Positions 56,190 to 64,000 of a DNA stretch of 64,000 nucleotides are shown piece after piece. The position numbers and the translations under genes were made by a program. Below the pieces are notes generated by a model that was not told the DNA's origin, did not search any database, and saw only the letters and a list, made by a program, of their open reading frames with translations. The DNA lies in NCBI RefSeq assembly GCF_002056795.1, contig NZ_CP020104.1, positions 1,747,001 to 1,811,000 on the forward strand, written 5' to 3'. The first letter of the stretch is position 1; every line of letters begins with the position of its first letter. The DNA is from Spirosoma aerolatum. GTDB taxonomy: Bacteria; Bacteroidota; Bacteroidia; Cytophagales; Spirosomataceae.

Positions 56190-56198
56190 ACAATCCCT

Positions 56199-57584
56199 TT
56201 ACTTGACGGGTAGAGACAGGGTACAGGTCTGCCCGCCAAAATTGAGGGCAAAACTGGCTGTGCCAGCTGCTGATGGTGTTCCAGTGATGTTATAGACTAT
56301 CGTTCCATCACCTTTGGTCAGATTGCCTGATACCAAGGTTGCATTCAGGCCTGTCACACCGCTTGATGCGATGGCACTGCCCGCGACATACGATCCTCCA
56401 TTGCCACCTATATAAGGCACCGTAGCGGTAGCGGTGTAAGCCGTACCACTAACGGCAGAAGCAGAAAAAGTGGCTGATCCGCAGGTAAGGCCAGAAACCG
56501 CTGGGGATACAGTAGTCGAACCGGGAGAAGTGACGGGTAGAGACAGGGTGCAGGTCTGTCCGCCAAAATTGAGGGCAAAATTAGCTGTACCCGTTCCCGA
56601 TGGTGTTCCAGTGATATTATAGACTATTGTTCCATCACCATTGGCCAGCTTGCCTGGTACCAAGGTTGCATTCAGGCCTGTCACACCACTTGATGCGATG
56701 GCGCTGCCCGCGACATACGATCCTCCATTGCCACCTGTATAAGGCACTGTAGCGGTAGCGGTGTAAGAAGCACCACTAACGGCAGAAGCAGAAAAGGTGG
56801 CTGATCCGCAGGTAATACCAGAAATAGCTGGGGATACGGTAGTCGAACCGGGAGAAGTGACGGGTAGAGACAGGGTGCAGGCCTGCCCGCCAAAATTGAG
56901 GGCAAAATTGGCTGTGCCAGCTGCTGATGGTGTTCCAGTGATGTTATAGACTATACTCCCATCACCATTGGCCAGCTTGCCTGGTACCAAGGTTGCATTC
57001 AGGCCTGTCACACCGCTTGATGCGATGGCACTGCCCGCGACATACGATCCTCCATTGCCACCTGTATAAGGCACCGTAGCGGTAGCGGTGTAAGCCGTAC
57101 CACTAACGGCAGAAGCAGAAAAGGTGGCTGATCCGCAGGTAAAGCCAGAAATAGCTGGGGATACAGTAGTCGAACCGGGAGAAGTGACGGGTAGAGACAG
57201 GGTGCAGGTCTGTCCGCCAAAATTGAGGGCAAAATTAGCTGTACCCGTTCCCGATGGTGTTCCAGTGATGTTATAGACTATACTCCCATCACCATTGGCC
57301 AGATTACCTGATATTAAGGTCGCATTCAGGCCTGTCACACCACTTGATGGGATGGCACTGCCAGTGGCATAGGAGGCTCCATTGCCACCCCTATAGGGCA
57401 CTGTAGCGGTAGCGGTGTAAGAAGTACCACTAACGGCAGAAGCAGAAAAGGTGGCTGATCCGCAGGTAAAGCCAGAAATTGATGCCGAAGAGGGCGTTAA
57501 ATCAGTTTCTGTTTTTTTGCACGAGATCACCGTCACGAGCCCTAACAGAAGGGCTATCAAAATTGATAAATACGAGGTTCTCAT
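56199..57584 (-). CDS. Lipoprotein with four near-identical Ig-like repeats
   Basis: The 461-residue product has a lipoprotein signal peptide with lipobox VISC followed by KK. Four tandem copies of a domain of about 109 residues follow. Each copy begins near SGFTCGSATFSASAVSG, contains TATVPYTGGNGGSY and GVTGLNATL, and ends YNITGTPS...FALNFGGQTCTLSLPV. DNA period is 327 bp and copies differ at few positions, so the array is recent or homogenised. Such repeats occur on surface lipoproteins of Bacteroidota; function is unknown. Copy number probably varies between strains. The gene lies between the epimerase gene and the IS3 element. Confidence 0.85.
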   Translation of the reverse strand: MRTSYLSILIALLLGLVTVISCKKTETDLTPSSASISGFTCGSATFSASAVSGTSYTATATVPYRGGNGASYATGSAIPSSGVTGLNATLISGNLANGDGSIVYNITGTPSGTGTANFALNFGGQTCTLSLPVTSPGSTTVSPAISGFTCGSATFSASAVSGTAYTATATVPYTGGNGGSYVAGSAIASSGVTGLNATLVPGKLANGDGSIVYNITGTPSAAGTANFALNFGGQACTLSLPVTSPGSTTVSPAISGITCGSATFSASAVSGASYTATATVPYTGGNGGSYVAGSAIASSGVTGLNATLVPGKLANGDGTIVYNITGTPSGTGTANFALNFGGQTCTLSLPVTSPGSTTVSPAVSGLTCGSATFSASAVSGTAYTATATVPYIGGNGGSYVAGSAIASSGVTGLNATLVSGNLTKGDGTIVYNITGTPSAAGTASFALNFGGQTCTLSLPVK

Positions 57585-57742
57585 TTTACAATCCAGTAAT
57601 ATGATTAGTTATTAGTATGATGAGATAAACTTCATTTTGGTAAAAGTGTTAAATAACTTGTTGTCGCACGCAGGTACTTTTGGGACATGCGTGAGATGGT
57701 CTAACAAATCGGGACACTGCAAGTGCTTAACTTCGCAGAGTC

Positions 57743-58070
57743 GTGAAAGAACAAAAAAACACCAAATCGGCTTCCCGACGGAAGTATGACCAGGACCGCT
57801 CGGGCGGCCCCGTTCAAAAACGAAGCCTTACGGATGATCGCCAACGGGCGTAGTGTACTTCAGGTTGCTCAGGCACTAGGGGTTGGGAAAAATTTACTCT
57901 ATCGTTGGCGCAGTCAACAGGAATCGGCCATGGGCTTAACAAAGGGGAAAGAAAAAACAGATAGCCCACTAGTCATCGAAAATGAGCGATTGCGCCATCA
58001 AGTTCGCCAACTTGAAGAGGAACGGCAGATTTTAAAAAAAGCCTTAGCCATTTTCAGCCGTCAGACTTGA
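57743..58070 (+). pseudogene. IS3 orfA (helix-turn-helix) with 16-bp insertion
   Basis: From GTG 57743 the frame reads KSASRRKYDQD. After the insertion at 57797-57812 it resumes in another frame as FKNEALRMIANGRSVLQVAQ, the IS3 helix-turn-helix, then LGVGKNLLYRWRSQ and a leucine-zipper-like tail. Removing 16 bp restores YDQDFKNEAL, the usual orfA start. Confidence 0.8.
57797..57812. other. 16-bp GC-rich insertion 1 in IS3 orfA
   Basis: CGCTCGGGCGGCCCCG between GAC (Asp) and TTC (Phe) of orfA. With the preceding C it contains CCGC-TCGG-GCGG. It is nearly identical to the core at 16925-16940. Confidence 0.7.
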
Positions 58071-58644
58071 GACTAATTTATCAGTTTATTAGTCAGCAGG
58101 TTAATGAGCATTCTGTTCATGTATCATAATGGGGGTTAGTCGGAGTGGATTTTATCGGTATCAGGCGGGTGAAACCTATCAACCCACTGTGGAAAAGAAA
58201 AAGCTGGCCCAATCAGTTGAAGAAAGCTTTCTTGCTCATTTTCGTCGCTACGGAAGCCGTCGATTAGTCGAAGAGCTTCGCGATCAAGGTCATCAAGTAA
58301 GCCCTTATCAGGTACAGCAACTCATGCGTCAACAGGGGTTACGAGCTATTCAGCCCCGTAGTTTTGTGCCGCGTGCCACCGATAGCCGCCACCAGGGGCC
58401 ATTTAGCCCTAATTGGCTGCTGGTGGCTCCGTTGCCAACGGCTCCTGGATTAGTATTGGCAGGGGATATTACATACATTGCTTTAGGGGGTGGCGAATGG
58501 GCCTACCTGGCGGCCTGGATGGATCTGTTTAGCCGACGCATTAAAGGCTGGCAGGTAGAAAAACATATGGAAGCGTCCTTAGTCCACAAGGCACTCAAAC
58601 AGGCATTGTTGGCTTATTCAATTGAGGAACAAGCGATTGTTCAT

Positions 58645-58660
58645 CGCTCCGGCGACCCGG
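58645..58660. other. 16-bp GC-rich insertion 2 in IS3 orfB
   Basis: CGCTCCGGCGACCCGG between CAT (His) and TCT (Ser) of the HSDRG motif; inverted core CCGG-CGAC-CCGG. It shares CGCTC and GGCG positions with insertion 1. Confidence 0.7.
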
Positions 58661-58738
58661 TCTGACCGTGGCGGTCAATACATTGACAAAGACTTTCGCT
58701 TAACGCTGAGAGACCACAAGTTACGCCAGAGTATGACC

Positions 58739-58754
58739 GGGCTGGCGTACCAGC
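58739..58754. other. 16-bp GC-rich insertion 3 in IS3 orfB
   Basis: GGGCTGGCGTACCAGC between ACC and CGT (restored reading TRPDDPYDNAF); inverted core GCTGG-CGTA-CCAGC. Position may slide by one base. Confidence 0.6.
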
Positions 58755-58787
58755 CGTCCTGATGATCCCTATGACAACGCCTTTATG

Positions 58788-58803
58788 CCGGGCGGCCGGT
58801 GCC
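58788..58803. other. 16-bp GC-rich insertion 4 in IS3 orfB
   Basis: CCGGGCGGCCGGTGCC between ATG and GAG of NAFM-ESCWSR; inverted core CCGG-GCGG-CCGG. Confidence 0.7.
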
Positions 58804-59204
58804 GAGTCTTGTTGGTCGAGATTGAAGGCTGAGTTGATTCAGGATGGTATTTTTCAGAATCTTGGGGACGCCCGTACCGAGTTATTTGAGTACATTGAAT
58901 GCTACTATAATCGGAAACGGAAGCACTCATCATTTGGCTACAAAAGCCATGAACAGTTTGAAAATGAGTATTATCTAAATTTGTCAAAAACTAAGTACTA
59001 AACTGTCCCGATAAATCGAACCACCCCAGTCATGTAGGTGATAGATGGAGAGTTTCAGAAAATGCTCATAAGTGAGACGAAAGGAAGCTTCTGTATTTGC
59101 TACTTTATTGGGGCGATTAAAGAGACGATAATTTAGCCGATGCTATAGACAAGGTGTTAGGTGATCTTATGTCACACAGGGCTGACTAATATGACTTTCT
59201 GTTT

Positions 59205-60125
59205 TTAATTCGGGTGAAAGTTTTGCTTAAATTCAATTGGGGTTAAGCTCGTTTTCTTTTTGAAGAGTTTATTAAACGACTGGGGATAGTCAAATCCCAA
59301 CCGATAAGCTATTTCGCTGACGGTCATATCCGTTCCCGACAAATAGTCCTTTGCTTTTTCAACCATTTTCTGGTGAATGTATTGTTGCGCATTCTGTCCG
59401 ATAAGCGTGCGGAGCATGTCACTCAGATAGCGGGGAGATACATGAACCTGAGCAGCAAGGTTTTCGACTGTCAGCAAGCCAGTTTGTAACCCCTGTTCAG
59501 CCAGGAAATAGTCGTCCAGTTGCTTTTCTAGTTTGGTCAATAGTTCGTGGTTGACCGTTTTACGGGTAATGAACTGCCGTTTATAAAACCGATTACTGTA
59601 ATTGAGTAAGGCCTCAAGTAGCGAGATAAGGATATCCTGACTGAAATCGTCCAGGCTGCGTTTCAGTTCTTCCTCTATGTTCCCTAAAATCGTCAATATC
59701 GTTTTCTGTTCTGGCTCCGAGAGATGCAGGGCTTCATTACTTTCGTACGAAAAGAAACCGTACTGCCTGATGCGCCGACCTAGCGGATGGTTTCTGATGT
59801 AATCGGGGTGAAAAAGCAGTGAAATACCAAAATAGTTGGCATCCCCTTCGGTCGAAATCAATTGGCCAGGTGCTGTAAAGACCATGGTGCCATCGTCAAA
59901 ATCGTAGTAATTCTGTCCATAGCCTGTTCGTCCTTTTAGCCGTTTCTTGTACGAAATTGTATAGAAATCGAAGAGAAATGTCTGAGGTAATAGGCCTTTA
60001 TTGACGAGGGTCTGCGTATTATCAAACAGACTTACCAAGGGATGGGAAGGCCTTGGTAAGTCCAGTAACTGATGCAAGTCAACGGGTGTACGAATGGTAG
60101 TGGGGCGATTCAACTTGTTTTTCAT
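59205..60125 (-). CDS. AraC-family transcriptional regulator
   Basis: The 306-residue protein has an N-terminal sensing domain (about 25-180) and a C-terminal AraC DNA-binding domain (about 205-303). The latter includes LTVENLAAQVHVSPRYLSDMLRTLIG and MTVSEIAYRLGFDYPQSFNKLFKKKTSLTP. It is read from the minus strand 17 bp behind the SDR gene, so both share a transcript. Regulators paired with short-chain dehydrogenases like this are common and often respond to small ketones or aldehydes; the effector here is unknown. Confidence 0.93.
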   Translation of the reverse strand: MKNKLNRPTTIRTPVDLHQLLDLPRPSHPLVSLFDNTQTLVNKGLLPQTFLFDFYTISYKKRLKGRTGYGQNYYDFDDGTMVFTAPGQLISTEGDANYFGISLLFHPDYIRNHPLGRRIRQYGFFSYESNEALHLSEPEQKTILTILGNIEEELKRSLDDFSQDILISLLEALLNYSNRFYKRQFITRKTVNHELLTKLEKQLDDYFLAEQGLQTGLLTVENLAAQVHVSPRYLSDMLRTLIGQNAQQYIHQKMVEKAKDYLSGTDMTVSEIAYRLGFDYPQSFNKLFKKKTSLTPIEFKQNFHPN

Positions 60126-60142
60126 CTACCTACATTCCAGTT

Positions 60143-60943
60143 TTATTTCCCTAAAAACGCTGTTTCCATAAAATGCCTGAATCCTTCATCCCCTAGCTGC
60201 AAGCGTTGGCCGTAGATCGCTTTGGCGTCTTCTCCGGCCAAGTAACGCAATTGGTCTTTCCCATCCGTGGCGGCTTCGTAGACTATCTCAGCTATCGTTT
60301 CGGCCGGGCTGAAGGTGACCTGGTCAACGTTTGAAAAAAAGCGGTTAAACAGCTCATTGTAAGCAGGATGATACGCCTTATCGTAAGACCGACTGATAAA
60401 ATCCGTTTGAATGGCTCCCGGCTCGATGATTTTAATGCCGATATTGACGCTTTTCAGCTCATAAGCCATACTTTCACTCCAGCCTTCCAATCCCCATTTG
60501 GTGGCATGGTATAACGAAGAAAAGGGAAAACCAACCAATCCGCCCAGTGAGGTGGTTGTAATGAAAAGCCCGCTGCCTTTTTCCCGGAAGTAAGGAATAA
60601 ACGCCTTCGTGACTCGGATCACCCCTATCAGATTCGTATTGATCTGACGGATCAACTGCTCGTCCGTGGTGGCTTCCAGCGGTCCTGATAGGCCATAGCC
60701 GGCATTGTTGAAAACGACATCTACAGGCCCCCTGGAAATAGCCTGGTTAACCGCCTGACTAATCTGGATGGTATTTGTTACATCCAGCGGTAAAAGAGTT
60801 AAGTTGTCCAGTCTACTCAGATCATTTGCCAGCTCGGGCGTACGCATCGTGGCGATTACCTGCCATCCTTTCTTTTGGAATAAAATTGCTGTGGCCTTCC
60901 CTAAACCCGAGGACGCGCCGGTGATAAAAATTGTCTTGCTCAT
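60143..60943 (-). CDS. Short-chain dehydrogenase/reductase
   Basis: I start at ATG 60943 (MSKTIFITGASSGLGKATA), which places the glycine motif at the usual position; the frame is open for 30 more codons upstream without family match. The 266-residue SDR shows TGASSGLG (about 8-15), FNNAGYG (about 80-86), the catalytic Ser in ITTTSLGGLVG and Tyr-x3-Lys in YHATKWGLEGWSE, then IKIIEPGAIQTDF. It is a classical SDR of the oxidoreductase/ketoreductase type with unknown substrate. It is the first gene of a two-gene unit with the AraC regulator. Confidence 0.93.
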   Translation of the reverse strand: MSKTIFITGASSGLGKATAILFQKKGWQVIATMRTPELANDLSRLDNLTLLPLDVTNTIQISQAVNQAISRGPVDVVFNNAGYGLSGPLEATTDEQLIRQINTNLIGVIRVTKAFIPYFREKGSGLFITTTSLGGLVGFPFSSLYHATKWGLEGWSESMAYELKSVNIGIKIIEPGAIQTDFISRSYDKAYHPAYNELFNRFFSNVDQVTFSPAETIAEIVYEAATDGKDQLRYLAGEDAKAIYGQRLQLGDEGFRHFMETAFLGK

Positions 60944-61088
60944 TTGACGATTGTTTAGGGAGCAAAATTGGCCGGAAGGATTCAGCACGATGTGGCCATA
61001 TTGAGTTTGGTTGTATCCAAAATGACAAAACACGGCTTACGTTGTCGGCTATGGATACTGTTTGTATAGGGAGGTGATCCTCCATCTA

Positions 61089-61220
61089 CTATGCGTTTTC
61101 AGCATGGCTCTTCGTCCACCCCCAGGCGGTTCCTTTCCGCAGCATGGAAATTTGGTATTCATCCAGTTTGGTGATTTCCACTTCTGAAGTAATGAGCACT
61201 TTCCCAGTAAACGTCTTCAT
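61089..61220 (-). CDS. Small ORF of 43 codons
   Basis: The minus-strand frame encodes MKTFTGKVLITSEVEITKLD then EYQISMLRKGTAWGWTKSHA, a protein-like mix of residues, ending ENA. It lies 145 bp upstream of the SDR gene on the same strand. It may be a real small protein or a remnant. No family recognised. Confidence 0.35.
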   Translation of the reverse strand: MKTFTGKVLITSEVEITKLDEYQISMLRKGTAWGWTKSHAENA

Positions 61221-61801
61221 AACGATGTATCTTATGGCTAAACATAGCGATTTGTAGTTTATCCCAATGCTAAATTTATCCTGAATGCCACCAATAGGGG
61301 TTCTGTAATGGAACAGCTATTTGTTTATCTCATAATACCCTCCAATTCGAGACGAATACCCGTTTGTGTACTTGCTCTTTGAAGTGGACAAGTGCATCAA
61401 CGGATATTTTTTTGTTCACCTCAATCAGTAGCATAGGACCACCCCAATGAGGGAGCTTAACAGTCTTGAAAGCCAATCTACTCTATTAGCTAAGGCTGCG
61501 TAGCATCAGTTCATACACGTAGGGTGCCATTAAGGAGGACTATAGATGGTTTGTAGCATTGTATCTGGTACGAAGGGCCCTAAAGGTCAGGCCTACATGC
61601 TGCTCAAGCACAAAGTGGCTGAGATAGGTTAAATTTTACAGCCAGAATAGAAGGGCCGACACTAATATCGAGAAGTCATTGTCGCTGACTAGCTGACCGC
61701 ATAGGCCATAGGCTAAAAAAATATCGACTAACGGACTAGTTGATCAGATATTGATTAGTTTATTCGTGCTTTTAAGCGAAGAACGTTAAATCAGATTTAC
61801 G
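61221..61801. other. Intergenic region before the propeller sensor
   Basis: About 580 bp without a convincing gene on either strand. It should contain promoters for the divergent small ORF/SDR unit and for the sensor gene. No strong hairpin or repeat seen. Confidence 0.4.
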
Positions 61802-64000
61802 TTGCGGAATAAGCGATCAAAACGGATCAGCTGGGTGCGCTGGGGGCTGTTTATGCTAACCCATAGCTGTTTTTCCTTGCTGTATGCGCAATCGAGGAAA
61901 CTGCCTGTCCCTGACGTATTGACTGAGCAGCAGGGGCTGCCCCAAGCCTTTGTTCCGGCCATCGTACAGGATCAACGGGGATTTATCTGGCTGGCGACAC
62001 TAGATGGTTTATGTCGCTTTGATGGCCAGCAGATCAACGTATGGCAACCCACTACCCAGGGGCGCCCGTCATTATCGAATGCCGGCGTGATCAGCATTAA
62101 ACCCGCTCAGCAGGGGCAACTCTGGGTGGCAGGGCAACGTAGTATTGATTTAGTTGATCCCGTCCGGCAGACCTTTGCCCATTTTTCGAAGCAACCATTT
62201 TATCGTCCCTTTGCGGAGTATCGAATTAATGATATCTATCCCGATCATCAGCATCGGCTTTGGCTATTATTTACCAATCAGGGGATAGCCTCGATTGATT
62301 TACAAACGCACCGGGTTATTTCGTATCGCTCAGAGGGCCGTAGTCCGTCAACGCTAGCCAGCAACCAGGTCCGCTCGATTCTTGACGATCGACGGGGGAC
62401 GGTCTGGCTAGCCACTGCCAGGGGGCTTCAGCGGTTGGATGCCCATACAAACCGCTTTACGCGCTATGCCCAGCGTGGTCATTCCGGCGTCCTGGCTGAA
62501 GACGATTTATATGGTCTTCACCAACGCGTGAATGGCCACCTTCTGATCGTCTCCAGAAAGTACGTTATGGTTTTAAACCCGCAAACGGGTCAACTGCGTA
62601 CGTTTCCATTACCCCAGTGGGTTGCTCTGCAGGATGTGGTTCGAATCGCTACCGATAGTCAGGGAAACGATTACATCGCCTACCATGATCAGGTGCTCCG
62701 ATTCAATGAGCAGGCCGGGATTCAGCCACTGGTCTTCCAACCGGAATCCTGGCGGAGCCAAAGTCTGCTGATTGACCGATCCGATGTGCTTTGGATCGGA
62801 ACCACGGGTGCGGGAGTCCGTATCTATAACCTCCAATCGACCCGGTTTGATACCTATCCGTATACCACCAATTTTTACCTGGATTTGCTGGCCCATGAGT
62901 TCAAGGTGCCCAGGCAACAGCTCCGGTCGTTGCCCACCACAGCCTCCGCTTATGACTTCCGCTACACCCTTGATCGGCACCAGAAGTTATGGTTCACCCT
63001 GGGCACTCCTTTCTTGTATCAACTGGATCTACTGACCAGGCGGCTAACCACTAGCCCCCTTCCAGCTCCCTTGCGACCCATCGACCAGCGTTATCCGATT
63101 GCGCTGGCCACTGACCCGCAAGGACAGGTATGGGCCATACGCGATTCGGTCGCCATGTGGCAGGATGCCGTCACGAAACGCTGGCAATTGTTCTCGCACC
63201 CCGTAAGGCCCATGGTTTCGCGGCTCAACGATAAAACGACCATCTTTCAGGCGGTGATCGATGACCAGGCGCTTTGGCTGTCGACGGGATCGCAGGGGCT
63301 TTACCGGGTGGACCGCCTGACCGGCCGCATCCGTCAGTTTAGGCATCAACCCCGTGATACTACCTCGCTGAGTACCAATACGCTGTTCTATTTATCGGGT
63401 GATCCCGCTGATCCCTCGACGCTCTGGATTGGTACCTTTGGCGGAGGGGTGTGCCGGTTCGACAAACGGACAGGTCGCTGCCAACGAATTACCCAACTAA
63501 ACGGGCTACCCAACAATGTTATTTACGCAACCATTCCCGATCGGAGCGGCAGCTTATGGATCGCCACTAATCAGGGAGTATGCCGGATGGATCGACGCGC
63601 CAGCAAAAACAGATCGATGCAAACCTATAACCAGCGGGATGGCCTACTGGCTAACGAGTTCAATCGCTTTCATGTTGTCCACTTGCCGACTGACCGAATC
63701 ATACTAGGAGGGCTGGAGGGCATCACCGCCTTTGATCCGGCCCAACTCCGCAAGGATACCTATCAACCCGCTGTTGAGCTGATCGATATACAGATCAACA
63801 ACCGACCGCTTAGCGCTGCCGGGCGGGACTCACTGCCTGTACAGTTACTGGATACGCTTGACCTGGATTATAGGCAGAATTTTCTGTCGGTAGCATTTGC
63901 GGCCCTGCAGTTTAATAACCCGGCTAAACTTCGTTACCGCTACCAACTTGAGGGGATTGATAACCAATGGGTTGTAGCCAGCCAGCCGCGGGCGGTTTAC
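61802..64000 (+). CDS. Two-component-regulator propeller sensor protein, N-terminal part
   Basis: The frame starts at TTG 61802 (RNKRSKRISWVRWGLFML, then a signal-like end SLLYAQS; ATG 61853 is the alternative) and stays open to the window end, about 733 codons. The product shows the repeated blades of periplasmic regulator-propeller domains: LTEQQGLPQAFVPAIVQDQRGFIWLATLDGLCRFDG, then VRSILDDRRGTVWLATARGLQRLD, LWIGTTGAGV, LWIGTFGGGVCRFD, and LWIATNQGVCRMD. It ends in the beginning of a Y_Y_Y domain (LRYRYQLEGIDNQWV). In complete relatives this is followed by a membrane helix and a histidine kinase or DNA-binding output. These sense carbohydrates or other extracellular cues. The output domain is outside the window. 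Confidence 0.88.
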   Translation, partial: MRNKRSKRISWVRWGLFMLTHSCFSLLYAQSRKLPVPDVLTEQQGLPQAFVPAIVQDQRGFIWLATLDGLCRFDGQQINVWQPTTQGRPSLSNAGVISIKPAQQGQLWVAGQRSIDLVDPVRQTFAHFSKQPFYRPFAEYRINDIYPDHQHRLWLLFTNQGIASIDLQTHRVISYRSEGRSPSTLASNQVRSILDDRRGTVWLATARGLQRLDAHTNRFTRYAQRGHSGVLAEDDLYGLHQRVNGHLLIVSRKYVMVLNPQTGQLRTFPLPQWVALQDVVRIATDSQGNDYIAYHDQVLRFNEQAGIQPLVFQPESWRSQSLLIDRSDVLWIGTTGAGVRIYNLQSTRFDTYPYTTNFYLDLLAHEFKVPRQQLRSLPTTASAYDFRYTLDRHQKLWFTLGTPFLYQLDLLTRRLTTSPLPAPLRPIDQRYPIALATDPQGQVWAIRDSVAMWQDAVTKRWQLFSHPVRPMVSRLNDKTTIFQAVIDDQALWLSTGSQGLYRVDRLTGRIRQFRHQPRDTTSLSTNTLFYLSGDPADPSTLWIGTFGGGVCRFDKRTGRCQRITQLNGLPNNVIYATIPDRSGSLWIATNQGVCRMDRRASKNRSMQTYNQRDGLLANEFNRFHVVHLPTDRIILGGLEGITAFDPAQLRKDTYQPAVELIDIQINNRPLSAAGRDSLPVQLLDTLDLDYRQNFLSVAFAALQFNNPAKLRYRYQLEGIDNQWVVASQPRAVY

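Larger units (their letters stand above)
55876..56198. other. Intergenic region between convergent genes
   Basis: This 323-bp stretch between the epimerase gene (plus) and the repeat lipoprotein gene (minus) holds two hairpins, listed separately. No coding signal lies between them. Confidence 0.5.
58034..59001 (+). pseudogene. IS3 orfB (DDE transposase) broken by three 16-bp insertions
   Basis: Entry would be by -1 frameshift at A7G (58034-58041), giving DLRLIYQFISQQVNEHSVHV. A small deletion then precedes MGVSRSGFYRYQ, and the integrase core follows: LAGDITYIALGGGEWAYLAAWMDLFSR, then VHSDRGGQY, YDNAFMESCWSRLKAEL, and YYNRKRKHSSFGY at the end. These pieces lie in three successive frames, separated by insertions at 58645-58660, 58739-58754 and 58788-58803. 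Removing 16 bp at each site rejoins them into a canonical sequence, including the DDE-core Asp in GDITYI, the Asp of HSDRG and the ESCWSRLK segment. Confidence 0.82.
57692..59028 (+). mobile_element. Decayed IS3-family insertion sequence
   Basis: Imperfect terminal inverted repeats begin TGAGATGGT at the left and TGGGGTGGT (reverse complement of the right end), with a shared ATCGGGACA core. Between them lie orfA and orfB of an IS3 transposase, with an A7G slippery site (58034-58041) in the expected place for -1 frameshifting. The reading frame is interrupted by four 16-bp GC-rich insertions and one apparent small deletion near 58124, so no active transposase can be made. No target-site duplication is visible next to the ends. 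A truncated relative lies at 53871-54038. Confidence 0.85.

Noticed and set aside
57689..59031. Target-site duplication of the IS3 element
   Set aside because: The bases next to the ends (GCG at the left, GTC at the right) do not match, so no duplication can be claimed.
61431..61445. A possible isolated IS3 end (GGACCACCCCAATG)
   Set aside because: Only about nine bases match the terminal repeat; too short to support.

Overview
The window looks like a chromosomal piece of a Bacteroidota bacterium of the order Cytophagales, most likely Spirosoma or a close relative. This is inferred from gene content: a type IX secretion (T9SS) type B C-terminal domain next to a PorP/SprF protein, LytTR response regulators paired with TPR histidine kinases carrying an HDLRRP H-box, a GH106-like rhamnosidase, a Tat-exported Gfo/Idh/MocA oxidoreductase, and a two-component-regulator propeller sensor. 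Shine-Dalgarno sequences are mostly absent. No rRNA, tRNA or CRISPR array was seen.

Layout. 1-2.3 kb: the end of a GH106-like glycosidase and a convergent ECF sigma factor. 2.8-8 kb: two paralogous TPR sensor histidine kinases and a LytTR regulator. 8.8-14.2 kb: a secreted SdrD-like protein, a second LytTR regulator and an unknown protein. 15.1-45 kb: a surface-protein locus with an FG-GAP/UnbV protein, a small lipoprotein-like protein, a 3040-aa multidomain protein, a 940-aa protein built from the same cassettes, a 4541-aa giant ending in a T9SS type B domain, and PorP/SprF 5 bp behind it. 45.5-46.9 kb: a CAP-domain lipoprotein and a third LytTR regulator, a close paralogue of the one at 7.3 kb. 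47.2-53.6 kb: a carbohydrate module (HUMPS-family decarboxylase, zinc-type dehydrogenase, SDR, TIM-barrel isomerase, Tat-type Gfo/Idh/MocA oxidoreductase) with a convergent sialidase-like protein. 53.9-61.2 kb: an IS3 remnant, AraC regulator plus epimerase, a four-repeat lipoprotein, a decayed IS3 element, and an SDR/AraC pair. From 61.8 kb: a propeller sensor running off the window.

How the genes may work together (inference): LytTR systems flank and may control a surface adhesin or matrix locus whose largest member is exported by T9SS, with the adjacent PorP/SprF as its likely partner. Three secreted proteins lacking a recognised sorting domain end in a similar short tail (paired cysteines, a short beta-like stretch, a basic last residue), a candidate sorting or anchoring signal.

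The most unusual signal is in the IS3 element at 57692-59028. Its transposase frame is broken by four separate GC-rich insertions, each inferred to be exactly 16 bp and each containing a small inverted repeat. Removing them restores a canonical IS3 transposase around each site. A near-identical 16-mer (one mismatch) lies inside an about 32-bp insertion in a dispersed intergenic repeat at 16.9 kb. This could be an undescribed class of micro-insertion. Other points are a 1665-bp in-frame tandem duplication in the giant gene, cassettes shared between neighbouring genes, an 8-bp microsatellite in the leader of the isomerase gene, and a dehydrogenase that has replaced all four structural-zinc cysteines.
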